Shown here in pieces: positions 11,093 through 21,946 of a stretch of DNA of 64,000 bases. The notes under the pieces were generated by a model that worked only from the letters and a program-made list of their open reading frames with translations, made no database searches and was not told the origin of the DNA. Made by a program: the position numbers and the translations under genes. The stretch is from Aaosphaeria pasadenensis. Its lineage: Eukaryota; Ascomycota; Dothideomycetes; Pleosporales. Positions within the stretch are counted from its first letter, which is position 1. Every line of letters starts with the position of its first letter. The stretch covers positions 950,498-1,014,497 of the forward strand of contig JAKLMB010000012.1 in assembly GCA_022813625.1 (NCBI GenBank). The letters run 5' to 3'.

Positions 11093-12871
11093 TTACTCTC
11101 GCCGTCTCATAATCCGGAAACCAACTTTCCCAACAGGTAATTGCACGCCAGGTCCGTAGCTTCTTTCATCCATTCTCCATGTTTCCTCGCTTCCAGTTAT
11201 CTGAATATCAAAGGTCTGCAAAATGGTGACAAAACAAGATAATATCTGCTTTTTCGCAATGTGTCGGCCGGGGCAGGCACGTGGTCCGCCGCCATACGGA
11301 ATCCACGATGCAGAGAGGCCTTCGAGAGAGAAGGTGAATCCAAGATTGGGTTGGATAGTGGGGTGAAATTCGCTCGCCGTTCCTTTGCCCTTCTGTGTCG
11401 ATCGGAGAGTATCTCGATATGCTGGATTCAGGGGTCCACTGAGGGGATCGTGATGGTGTACGAGAAAGCGCTCTGCCCAAAAAGTGTTCAAAGGATACAG
11501 CCCGTTGTAAGTATTCCAGACATCGTTGTCTTGATGTGCTGGATGAGTAGAGGCCAGACAGATCTTATTACGGGGGATCACCCACTTCTTTCCAAGTTCG
11601 ACTGACCTGTGAGGAAATCGACGCGTTATGTAAGCTTCAGTTCTAAGTCGTAGAGTTTCAGCGTATATTGACTGGATAAGTGCAAACTGAGAGGGCTCGT
11701 TCATGATCAATTGCGGCGAGATCTGCGAGAGCGGCTCCTTCACAACCGCAAGCAGGGTAGGGCGTAGATAGGTTTCTAGAACCATCCAAAAGATCGACAT
11801 GATGAAATTGTAGTTTGAGCTACACACATAAATCAGCTAACACTAAAGGCATAATGGGCGGGTACATACACCCAAATGATTCCGAGATATAAACTCGCTA
11901 TCGCATCATCGTCAAATCCATTAAGAGCTAGAAATTTCGCGTGCCATTTCTTGACTTTTGTTGCTGTCCAGTAGGGATTCTTGTCGGTCATTTCCCCTTT
12001 GACAACGCGCATCTGCCATTCCTTCAACGCGGCGAGTATTCTAGCTCGGGCAGCATGAGCCTTTCGGATTGTCCATTTCGGAAAGGGGCGATAAAATCCG
12101 TACATATGATGACTAAAGCACCAAAAGTCCTCACAAAAGCTGGGTAGGATTTCGAAGATACAAGATCCGTACGATATCTCCATGTTTGCTTTCAATAGTT
12201 CCATTTCGAAAAACCCCAACAAGTCTTCTTTTTCTGACCACTGATAGCCAATGTGAATCTCTGCGAAGCGACTTTGGATGCGTGCTAGAAAGCGTGGAGC
12301 CAGCTCCATAGAAGCATCGCTAAGCAGAAATTCCTTCAATACCTGATGCGTGATATAATCGATGCGACTATTCGGATGTACATTGCTAGCCGGATGCGGC
12401 TTTGATGAGAAACCAGAGTCATCGTTTGCGTAGAGGGATTCCGCCTTGCCTGGCATTCCAAAGATTCGACCAAAATAGAATCCATGCAACTCTGTAGAAC
12501 TCGAGTGCACCGATAATCTCCATAAAGTTTCGAGACTCTCGGGGCCACGAATGAGATAAATATTGCCGAACAGGAGTGGCACCTTGTTTGGCACAAAAGC
12601 ACCATCATATCGACTATACCAATGTTACAGTAGAACCTACACTAAGCAACCGGGTTACATACCTAGTCTTCATCATGAATTTTCTGGCACAGAATATGAG
12701 CTCAAAGGTATTGATAAGGCCCGATAACAAACCGTGACTTCTAAGTGGAATTTGAGGTCCTTCGTCGCGTACAGTTCGTTTCCTCAAGGTACGAATAATA
12801 ACGATTGTGGAAAATGTAAACACAAACAAAGGTAATATGTAAATAGGCCAAAATTTAGTCCAAAGCATCAT
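11093..12871 (-). CDS. Cytochrome P450, CYP7/CYP8 (sterol 7- or 12-alpha-hydroxylase)-like
   Basis: Exons 12871-12663, 12613-11870 and 11819-11093 join in phase into 559 residues. The start is the first ATG after an in-frame stop and leads into a hydrophobic membrane anchor (about residues 10-30, IYILPLFVFTFSTIVII). The ExxR pair is in AETLRLR (about residue 372). The haem loop is PYGGGPRACPGRH with Cys near residue 500, having Tyr in place of the usual Phe. The N-terminal layout and the NYNFIMSIFW I-helix region without the usual AGxxT resemble the CYP7/CYP8 type found in fungi, whose animal relatives act on sterols and prostanoids. It runs in the same direction as the ERG6-like gene and diverges from the ABCG transporter. 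The substrate is unknown; a sterol or triterpene is inferred from its neighbours. Confidence 0.88.
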
Positions 12872-13376
12872 GAATTCGGTTGACTGGGTGATTTGTTTGA
12901 AATCTCCCACTCGATCTCATATGTGCATATGAGAAGTGCTAGACTGTTGTAATCGGTACAGATATCTATGAAAGCCGAATATCTCAGAGCTTCAGCTGCT
13001 GGAGTGGCCACGGAGAATGTCGGTTTCTTCCATGCCAATGCCTATTTGGGCCTCGCAATGATCTAACCTCATCCTGAAATTGAACCCTTGCCCTATATTG
13101 TGTTCCCAATTTATTTTGCAGCTATTCTCGATGTCGGTCGGAACGGGGTGCAGCTAGGCAAAGTTATGCAGGCAAGGGATATACCCGGCCGAAGGTTGCC
13201 TTTGCCTCGTCAATCAATCGAAAGCTGTCTTGAGCTATCGGGCCAGCATGAAATGATGCTGAACCTCCTCTCTCAGCCTTTTCCTCTAGTGAAAGACCTC
13301 TGAAGGGGTAAACAGTATCCCTCCGTAAATTTTCGCAAGAATACTTTGTACCGTTTTCAATCGTGGTCTCACTTTC
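12872..13376. promoter_or_regulatory. Divergent intergenic region: P450 (-) / ABCG transporter (+)
   Basis: About 500 bp separates two divergently read starts, so it should hold both promoters. A 5' exon encoding a signal peptide for the transporter could lie at 13088-13303, where an open frame exists, but I could not join it. No clear regulator-site pair was identified. Confidence 0.45.
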
Positions 13377-16088
13377 ATGCAAATAATGACGGACGAAGTA
13401 CCTAGCGTGAGGTGTCTATCTGGTTCGACACCTATCCAGCTATCGCAAGATAATATCTGCAATCCTGGGTTCTATTGTATGTATTATTTCATGATGCTCA
13501 ATCGAGACTTGGTTTTCTCCCATATTTATAGTCCTAGGTCCGAACAACACACAATCAGATCCACCAGAATACTGTCCACCCACGGAGTCATGCCAGTACA
13601 TCCGTTCTCAAGCTAGCCGCAATGTTTGCCCAGGACCTCAAGGTGTCTTTGAGCCTAGTCTGTGCCCACCAGGGAAATACTGCCCAAACAGAGGGAAGGA
13701 GCTCTTGCAATGTCCTGTCCACCATTATTGTCCGGAGGGCACCCTGCAACCCATCAAGTGCACAAGTGTTTCGGTCTGCCGCAGTGGCTCGTTTCGCGAA
13801 TTTGATCTTACGGGTATTGTATTGATTGTGATCATAGACGTGGCATTATGCTTTCTATCATGGTGGCTTCAAAGAAGACTGAAGTGCAGATCAGCATCTT
13901 CTAGACTCAACCGCTGCGAAGAAGATGCACGTGCTGCCAACGTCGTTTGCGCCGATGGCGAGCAAGATGACGATTTCGCGAGCCTCAACGCTCGGGAACT
14001 CGTAGTCTCAATGTCAAAATGGTCCAGAGATAATCTGCAAGGACTTACATTCGAATATTCGGATTTGAGTTATACAATCCCTCGCGGCAACGTAGAGGTT
14101 TTACATTCAATGTCAGGCATCATCCAACAAGAAACACTGCATGCCATAATGGGCGCCTCTGGCGCAGGAAAATGTAGGTTCTTACCAGTCTTTGGGGGCA
14201 TTACGGCTAATCTGAGTAGCTACGTTTGTTGACCTGGTGATCGGAGGGAAAGAGCCTAAGACAGGTTCTGTGCAAGTCAACGGAGCAAAGATGAAATCTT
14301 CTGAGTGTGTCCTCTATCACAAGTGTCAGTCAAGCATACTCACAACTACTAGTCGCAAGAATTATATTGGATACGTCGCTCAAAACGATGCACTGCTACC
14401 GGAACTGACAGTGCGCGAAACCATGATGCACTCTGCGGGCGTACGTCTTCCCAGGTTGTTGTCTGATGCACAACGCTCACAGCATGTTGATCGAATCATC
14501 CGGTGTCTGGGATTGGAACATGTTCAACATAATATTATCGGAGATTTCGAAAGCCATGGTCTCTCAGGAGGCGAGTACAAGCGCGCAAGTATAGGCGTTG
14601 AGCTCGCAGCCGCGCCACTGGCGCTGTTCTTGGATGAGCCAACCTCAGGTTTAGATTCTACATCGGCACTTACATTGATCAGATTGCTTAGGAAACTTAC
14701 GCGTGCTGGTATGACAATCGTGGTAATCTTACACCAACCGAGGAAGGAAATTTTCAATTGCTTGGATAGCTTGACACTACTACACCAAGGCAGGCAGATG
14801 TACCAAGGTTCGCGGGATAATGTACAAAGTCACTTTGAGAGATTAGGATATGACTTTGCGGGTACTTCGAATACGGCGGACCTAATCCTGGACATCATTT
14901 CCAGTGAGCAGAAGACATTGACCTCTACTAATGGAGAAGCAAAGGGAGAGGAATCGACGAACGACGAGTTCCGAGCTACCTCTCGGTGGACAAGACGCAG
15001 CAATGATGTCAGCAATAGTGGGACCAAATTTCTTCCTCTCTGTCGAGCGAGCTGGATAACACAGTTCTGGCTTTGTCTCGTTCGTTCCTTGAAACAACAA
15101 CAGCGCCGGGCCTTTAGCTTCTACCTAGAGATCGGTGTTGGAGGCATTGCTGGACTCATTATTGGCCTGTCACTGTATTCATATAAGGGCCAGCACATGC
15201 AAGGGATTTATCTGTCCCCTTTCGAGCGACTTTCAAGTTCAGCAAACCCGAATACCCCCGCCATGATTGGCCTGATGGTGTGCATGGCTATTGGGCTTGC
15301 GGCTTCGCCATCTGGCGTGAAGACTTTTGGAGAGGAGAGTAAGTGCAACCATTTCAAGATGAGACTCCGCTAAATGATCTATTGTAGACATTCTTCGATG
15401 CAAAGAAGCGAGTTCCGGGCATAGCCAATCAGCATATTACTTAGGTAAAGTGGTATCGACATTTCCAAGGCTAGCCATATCTGCGCTACAATTTACTTCA
15501 TTCTACACTATTCTAGCCACGCCTAGAATGACTTACTGGGAAAACTTCAGTATTATCGTTCTTTACTTCTACAGTAACCTTGCACCAGCCTTTTCGAGGT
15601 ACATAAAGATCTAACAAGTTGCAGCAATCTACGGTCTGGCGTCTTGCTGTTCGTTCATAGTCAGCAGACAAGATGGGCCTCTTATGGCTGTAATTTTGTG
15701 CCTTATAGTGAGTGTACTGGGTGGCTACGGACCTTCATTGTATGTGGTGAAACAGTGGCATTTGGAATGGTTGTGGAGGATGTTTCCTGGAGTAAGCTGC
15801 ACACTTCACTTACAGCTCCATGGAGAAGTAAACATTGACCGAATCCACAGACATGGGCAAGCGAGGCATACGTCGATCGCACGTTTCGCCGATCAGCTTA
15901 TCTTTACAACATCAACGGTGCCGCCCAGGCAACGGGTTTTAGCCTCGGCAGATACCACCTAGACATTAGGTGCGTTGTTATCAACTCATTGCATCTTATG
16001 CTGACGCATTATACACAGCATGATTTTTATTTTGGGGTCGGTCTATCGAGTCGTAGCCTTCGGTAGCATGCTTGTGAGGAAGCCTTGA
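13377..16088 (+). CDS. ABCG (White/PDR-type) half-transporter with Cys-rich N-terminal domain
   Basis: Eight exons (13377-13476, 13532-14173, 14220-14304, 14353-15338, 15388-15573, 15625-15791, 15851-15969, 16019-16088) give 784 residues in phase. The Cys-rich lumenal domain comes first (CNPGFY, PPEYCPPTESC, CPPGKYCPNRG, CPVHHYCPEGT), then a membrane segment near LTGIVLIVIIDVALCFLSWW. The nucleotide-binding domain has Walker A GASGAGKST (created by splicing), Q-loop YVAQND, signature LSGGEYKRASIG and Walker B ALFLDEPTSGLDS. The C-terminal membrane domain ends in SMIFILGSVYRVVAFGSML. Such half-transporters dimerise and export lipids, sterols or hydrophobic metabolites. Family members often begin with a longer N-terminus and signal peptide, so the start is uncertain. 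Export of the cluster product is a reasonable inference. Confidence 0.88.
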
Positions 16089-16724
16089 GGCAGAATGGTG
16101 CACATGTCCCAGTTTAGGAGTAATCGTGTAACGTAGATACATACTGTCGGAATTGCCTTTTTTTCATGTTCGTCAAATCCCATGCTTGACTAAATGCAAT
16201 ATAGAGTGAATGTATGGGTGGATGCACATATCACAAACCTTTGACACACTTCCGTAGAGTAGGTGCAAGTTGCGATGTTCAAAGCATGCAGCACTTACTC
16301 TCCTGGGTACCAAGAGATGTTAAGGCAAATGCCCAAGACTAAAGGCAACTGATGGGGTTTCATCATATATCGAGTAGTTCGGGGGCCATCATTTGAGAAG
16401 CCGATGTGTATGCAGCTGGGGCATCTGCAGCACAACAACCTCCCAAAAGGGAACAGAGGCTTCCAGACCTGCATAGAGTGTCTACGTTGGACACAAACAC
16501 CATAAGTTCGGAAAGTCTTGCAATCTAGATCATGTGCACCCTCTAGTCCTAACAATTGCATCTGTATCGGTGGGCGGATCAGTGGTTATTATCCTCCTGA
16601 AGAACATCAACTTCAACTTCTTCTGTAACTTGATTCCCTTGCCATTATCAATTCCTACGTTTCAATTTTGTCCCATTTCATCTTTTCCTCACAATGGATC
16701 AACTTCCCATGATGCGATCGACGT
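16089..16724. other. Intergenic region
   Basis: This lies between two plus-strand genes. It includes the 3' flank of the transporter and a C/T-rich stretch (16600-16690) before the next start. No gene was recognised. Confidence 0.6.
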
Positions 16725-18049
16725 ATGATCTTGCCACTATTTATCGGATCGAGCACGCTGGCAGAGTCAGCCTGCCAGTATCACGAGTGAGTACATCCTC
16801 ACGATGATAATGAAGTAGGATGCTGTATACTGATCAGTTATGGAAAGACCATCGCCGTTTTCTTCTTTGGCATCGCATGTATCGCTGCCATTGGTAGACT
16901 CATAGTCCGCCTAACCATCAGACGCCGCCTGTATTTTGACGATTACGTGCTGTTCTTTGGTTTAGCCTCCCTTGGAGCGGCTATGGGAGTATACATCAAA
17001 TTCAGTTGGCTCATATACGTTCTGAATATCATCAAGTATGATCCAACAGTAATACCGACCGTTTCTGATCTGCAAGACATTATGAACGCTCAAGCAATCA
17101 ACTACTCTCTCATGGCGCTCATGTGGTCAGCAATATTTCCAGTGAAGCTCTGTTTTCTCATCAACTTCAAGGTATTAATATTAAACATGAGCCAAAGAAT
17201 CGTCGTTTGGTACTGGACTACGCTTACGCTCGTCTTATTGGTTTGGGGCTTCTTGATCACAGAGTCTTTCATTATATGTCCTTACACTGGAGACGCACTT
17301 CGTACGTATTTAACGAAGCTTTTACAGGAAATGAGCTAATTGAGAATAGTGCAGCACTGTACACCTGAGACGCCATACAAACTCACAATCGCAGGCAACT
17401 GGCTCGCGTTTGTCTTCGACGCCATTACGGACCTGATGAGTGAGTTTACTTCGCTTTGATAAAGGTCATAGTAGGTACTAACTCAATCGAAGTCGTTGCT
17501 ATTCCCGTCTACATACTACGAAATGTCCGCATCAGGCTCACGCAAAAGGTTGCCATTGCTTCATTTCTTTGCCTCTCTTCGGCAATGGTAGTTCTCGCAA
17601 TCGTGCGTCTCAGTCTCAGCCGGTACAAAGGTTGGGGAGACTTAGCTACACAATACGTCTTACTCTTTATTGAGGCATGTGTCGCTATTACGATGGCTTC
17701 AGTAGCAGCATATCGGGCTGTGTTTGTTGAGCACAGCCGCCAACGCGACCGCGAAGAACAGGCTCTGCCGGAAGAACAGAGACGCGTGCACCATATCAAT
17801 GGCAAAAACTTCCAGCTGAAAGAAATACCTGCGGATAGTCTTTCAGGCCGCGTGAAGCAACTGAGAGAGGGTCATGAAGGAAGGTACCTGGAACGCCCGA
17901 AGACAGGTGGTCCAAACCTAAGCACGGTCTTGAGTTTCGTGCAGAAAGTGGGTAGAGGAGAAAGTCATGTTACAGGAGCATCGACGCATAATTTGAATAG
18001 CGTGGGTAGTATCGATGACTCAACGAAACGAAAAGATAGTATCATTTAG
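16725..18049 (+). CDS. PTH11-like / fungal rhodopsin-domain integral membrane protein
   Basis: Exons 16725-16786, 16838-17301, 17350-17439 and 17493-18049 give 390 residues in phase. The protein begins with a short hydrophobic leader (MILPLFIGSSTLAESA). About seven hydrophobic segments follow, with the fungal rhodopsin-domain landmarks RRRLYFDDYVLFFG, LCFLINF, WYWTTLTLVLLVWGF, FDAITDLMIVAIPVYIL and QKVAIASFLCLSSAMVVLAIVRL. A hydrophilic tail of about 110 residues faces the cytosol. Proteins of this kind include Magnaporthe Pth11 relatives and the rhodopsin-domain membrane proteins common beside fungal secondary-metabolite genes. Molecular function is rarely known. The start at 16725 was chosen over 16694 because only it keeps phase across the first intron. 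Confidence 0.82.
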
Positions 18050-19261
18050 AGTCCAGTGAACCTGCAGCCATAGTCACGCCCTTGGTGTTAGTTGGTAGGC
18101 TTCTGATGTTGCATCTTTCGTCTTCCACCCCAGACAGCATCTCTCCCTCGTTATTATGGAATTTCTATCATTACATTCAGGAACATAGCGGAAGGCTTCA
18201 ATTTGGAATAGTAACTATCTAAACTATGACCGTCTTTCAATCGCGATTCATGATTAATAATCACCCTTGACAGAGTGACAGAGTCCAGTCAATCTTCTTT
18301 TGCTTCGGCTTTCATTGATGCCTATGGACTTCGCCTTCGAAGATCTCTTGTATGCAAAAATCATCTCTGCATGAGGTTTTGATAACACTCGCAGTGTTTC
18401 ATGCAATTTGAGGGACCAAATGAGTGGGGTCCAAGCTTTTGCTCCAGATATGTGTCGGCAATGGACACGATAAGAGCTCATGGGGCAGAGCACACGCATA
18501 TGATTATATCGGTAGCTTTTGATGCATCGAGTCAATGATCGATCGTAGGCATTGGCGGCGGAGAGGTGATTCCGCCCCCTCGGTAAGGACAGGATATATG
18601 CATGTTGCGATAAAATCGAATGGAGCATGATGATGCGAGGACTACGCCTGCGCCTGCTGCAAGACTATTCTTGGTATTGGGCACGCTTCTGGATAATCAC
18701 TTAAGTATGTTGTTTTTTTGCCATCGAAATAGTAAGACTGCATCTCTTGCTAGGCAATCGTCCGGATAATGAAATAAGTGCGTTGCCTTATTATACATTA
18801 ATTCAACAAGCAGGGAAACGTCCAGCCGCGTGTTCATAGTAAGAATTTTCCGTAAATCTGCATGTGTGAAGATCGCTACAAGGCGCAGTTGAAGGCAAAT
18901 ATCATCCCCATATGCTATCATCGAGTTTGAGAGTCAAGATTTCAGGCAATCTTTGTTACTCAGAACCTGGCCCCGTATCATCTGGCCTGATATCAATATT
19001 ACATTGGCAATGGTTGCACGGCAGCTAGTAGACTATGCCCTGAGTGCTCCCTAAGAATGAACTACGTGCGAATGGAAATAATGATCAGGGGATGATCAGG
19101 GGCATTTTCAGCCTGTGTTCTAGAGCAAAGCAGATGGTGAAGCATAAAAAATGGTCTTGTAAGTCTCTGATTGAAAATTTCCGCATTCACCATTTTATTT
19201 GCATAAAACATTGACTTCCTTATTCGTTGTTCCTTGTCTATCTAACAAGTCGTATACAACT
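18050..19261. other. Intergenic region
   Basis: About 1.2 kb without a convincing gene; open frames on the minus strand (18254-18628, 18697-18921) show no motifs. It should contain the promoter of the downstream P450. Confidence 0.55.
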
Positions 19262-21047
19262 ATGGAGTATCTCTATTATTTGGCGGCTTCCCTTACTGTT
19301 GCGCTTTTAGTTCGTACTAGATTGAAAAGAAACGAAGCTTACGCGAGTGGTCCAGTACCATGGCCACTTGTGGGGAATATATGGACTCTTTTCAGACTAC
19401 ATACAGATACTGAACGAGTCCTAGCAAGGCTTGGGAGGGAGTATGGTGACTTGACGATGCTATGGATCGGGAATTGGCCAGCTATGGTAATCAATTCCTG
19501 TGAAACTGCCCACGATATCCTACACAAGGTTTGAAGCGTGCCTAATTCTTTAGTACTTACTCACACAGCGACAGGATGGGGCTAAAACGGCATCAAGGCC
19601 CACTCACAACGGCTTACGCATCAAAGCTGGCCGTGGACGACTGGTCCTCACTCCTGCTGGTCCAGATTTCGTCAAGCTCCGCAAGGTTTATCATGGACTA
19701 CTCAACTCAGGTGACCAAAAGAAATCCATCAGCGTGGTCGAGGCCGAATCCATCGTATTCCTCTCGGAGCTACTCAATGCACCACACACGTTCTACGAAT
19801 CGTGCGAGAGATATGTACTGAGTATTATCTTCACCTCAGTATATGGCACTCGACTGAAGACAGTCCATAACGAAGTCGTCGCGGGCCTCTTTAGAGTTTG
19901 GGATGTGATGTTGAAATGTGATTAGATTACCCATGAACTGGAAAGCCTATTCTGACGTTTGCCAGATTTCCAACCAGGTACTGTGTTGCCTGACTTCCTT
20001 CCCTCACTCTTCCGGCTTCCATATTGGGCACAACCGTGGAAGGTATTATCCGATCGACTGATTGGTAGCGAGCTTGCAATACATGATACTTTCATATCAC
20101 GCATCAGGGAATTATCAGATCAGGGTATAGCTCCAGAGTGCTACTGTAGAACACTTTTAGAGCAAAAGGAGAACTATAAGATTGATGATGAACAGCTGCG
20201 GGGTATTCTTGCCATGATCATAGGTGCTGGTTCAGATACCACAGGTTCAGTCATTCAATCATTCTTCAAGGTCATGGCGCTGTACCCCGAAGTTGTTGCA
20301 CAGGCACAGCAAGGTATGCTTCACTGCACTACTATTTAGCAGTGTTTCGACACGTAGAATACATGACTGACGCACCACACAGAATTAGACCAAGTAGTCG
20401 GCCGCTCTCGGTTGCCATCATTGGAAGACCAACCCAACCTTCCGTACATTCGAGCAGTGATTAAGGAAGTACATCGTTGGGCACCCATCGGATGCATTGG
20501 AATTCCTCACGCCGCCACGGAAAGCTTTTCGCACAATGGTCGCTTGATACCGAAAGGTACAATAATTTTTCCAAACTTGGTGACTTTGAACCGTGACCCT
20601 TCACGGTATGCCGATCCAGATAAGTTCGATCCTTCTCGGTTCTTCGATGACCCAAACAACGCGTCTGCATGTGCCGTACATGCCGACTGGAAGCAGAGGG
20701 ATCATTTCCATTATGGTTTCGGGCGCCGTCTTTGTCCGGGAGTGGACATGGGTGAACTGAGTTTGTTCATCGCCGTTTCTCGGATCCTGTGGGCGTTCGA
20801 CATTCGCAAGAATGCAAATTGCAAGCTGGACATGTTCGAAAAAATTTGTAAGTTTACAACAGAGGCGTATTTATACCGTAGCCTTCTATGAAATAGATAA
20901 ACTAATATGAGGATCGTAGATGGACTTGCCACGAAGCCGAAGCCATTCCTGGTGGACGTCATCGTCAGGGATAACGACGCACGGCGAGTTATTGAGGACA
21001 TGAATTTAAGAATTAGTACAGAGGGTAGTAGTGGTCTCGACATGTAG
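19262..21047 (+). CDS. Cytochrome P450, microsomal (CYP2-like fungal clan)
   Basis: Five exons (19262-19528, 19569-19917, 19966-20313, 20383-20847, 20920-21047) give 518 residues in phase. It starts with an N-terminal membrane anchor and a proline-rich hinge (SGPVPWPLVGNIW). The I-helix shows IGAGSDTTGS (about residue 290), the ExxR pair is in KEVHRW (about 350), and the haem loop is YGFGRRLCPGV with Cys near 440. As in the other P450 here, Tyr replaces the usual Phe at the first haem-loop position. Overall it resembles the O-methylsterigmatocystin-oxidoreductase-like group, whose members hydroxylate secondary metabolites. The first intron has a GTTTGA donor, less common than GTATGT. This is the last accessory gene before RAD16, so it is a candidate right boundary of the cluster. 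Confidence 0.9.
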
Positions 21048-21946
21048 ATAGACTGACATTTGGTAGGGAGAGCTTGATCTCAAACTGTGGAGCAAATTGT
21101 TTTCTTCAGGTGGTCAATCAATAGGCATAAGGCAAATTGCGGATATTAGCATTACGGGCCTACAATAAAGAACATTGATAAACTATGCTTAACAGAACAA
21201 ATAATGCTAAAATACAATTCATTCAGAAGCGACATGCGATATGTACTTGAAATCCTGATACGCCTATGATGGTTTCCGATAATCAATTGAAGAATGAATA
21301 TACTTGTGTAGAGTCTAGTTCAAGTATACTTATTTGTACATGTCGATGTCGGTAGTGAATGCTGAATGAGTTTACGATAAGAGACTTGCGATAAGCGAGT
21401 TCTGCCCTATAAGGCGACAACCGTCCGTCTCCGAGGTTGACTTTCCCGATTTGGGCGGAAAGTGCCCGTAGTACAAGACCACGTGACTTGGCGTTGAGGC
21501 AACAGCGCGATTTAGCAACCAACTTCCTACGGGCGGCAGGCTTGCAGAACTTTTTCCCTTTGTCGCTGTCGATTTCTTTCTTCCTTTCTCCAATTCGACG
21601 ACATGGACTGATCCAACTAACTTTCTTCTAGTGATTGTCGACTTACACAAAAAGAAAAAGAGAATTCGCCACCCAAAAAGCGTGAGACCGCGAGCAGGCG
21701 AACGCGACCCAATCGATCAGCACGCGGAATCTTCAGGGGTGTGTGGCCAATTGTCCCACCTGGACTGAACACCATAGGCTAGTGCTCTTTCCCACCTTTT
21801 CACTCTCTCACTCTCTCTCCGGCACAAATGCGTTCTACTTTGTCACTCCGATAGTCCCTGTGTTCCCCATCGCAGTTGTGTTGGCAACCCCTTGAATCAA
21901 TCTCTCTCGTCGTCGTTCACCTCGCTTCCACTTATCGTTCCATACA
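21048..21946. other. Intergenic region upstream of RAD16; likely cluster boundary
   Basis: 900 bp without a convincing gene. Composition changes to C/T-rich tracts (21790-21930) just before the RAD16 start, as in many fungal promoters. Confidence 0.55.
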
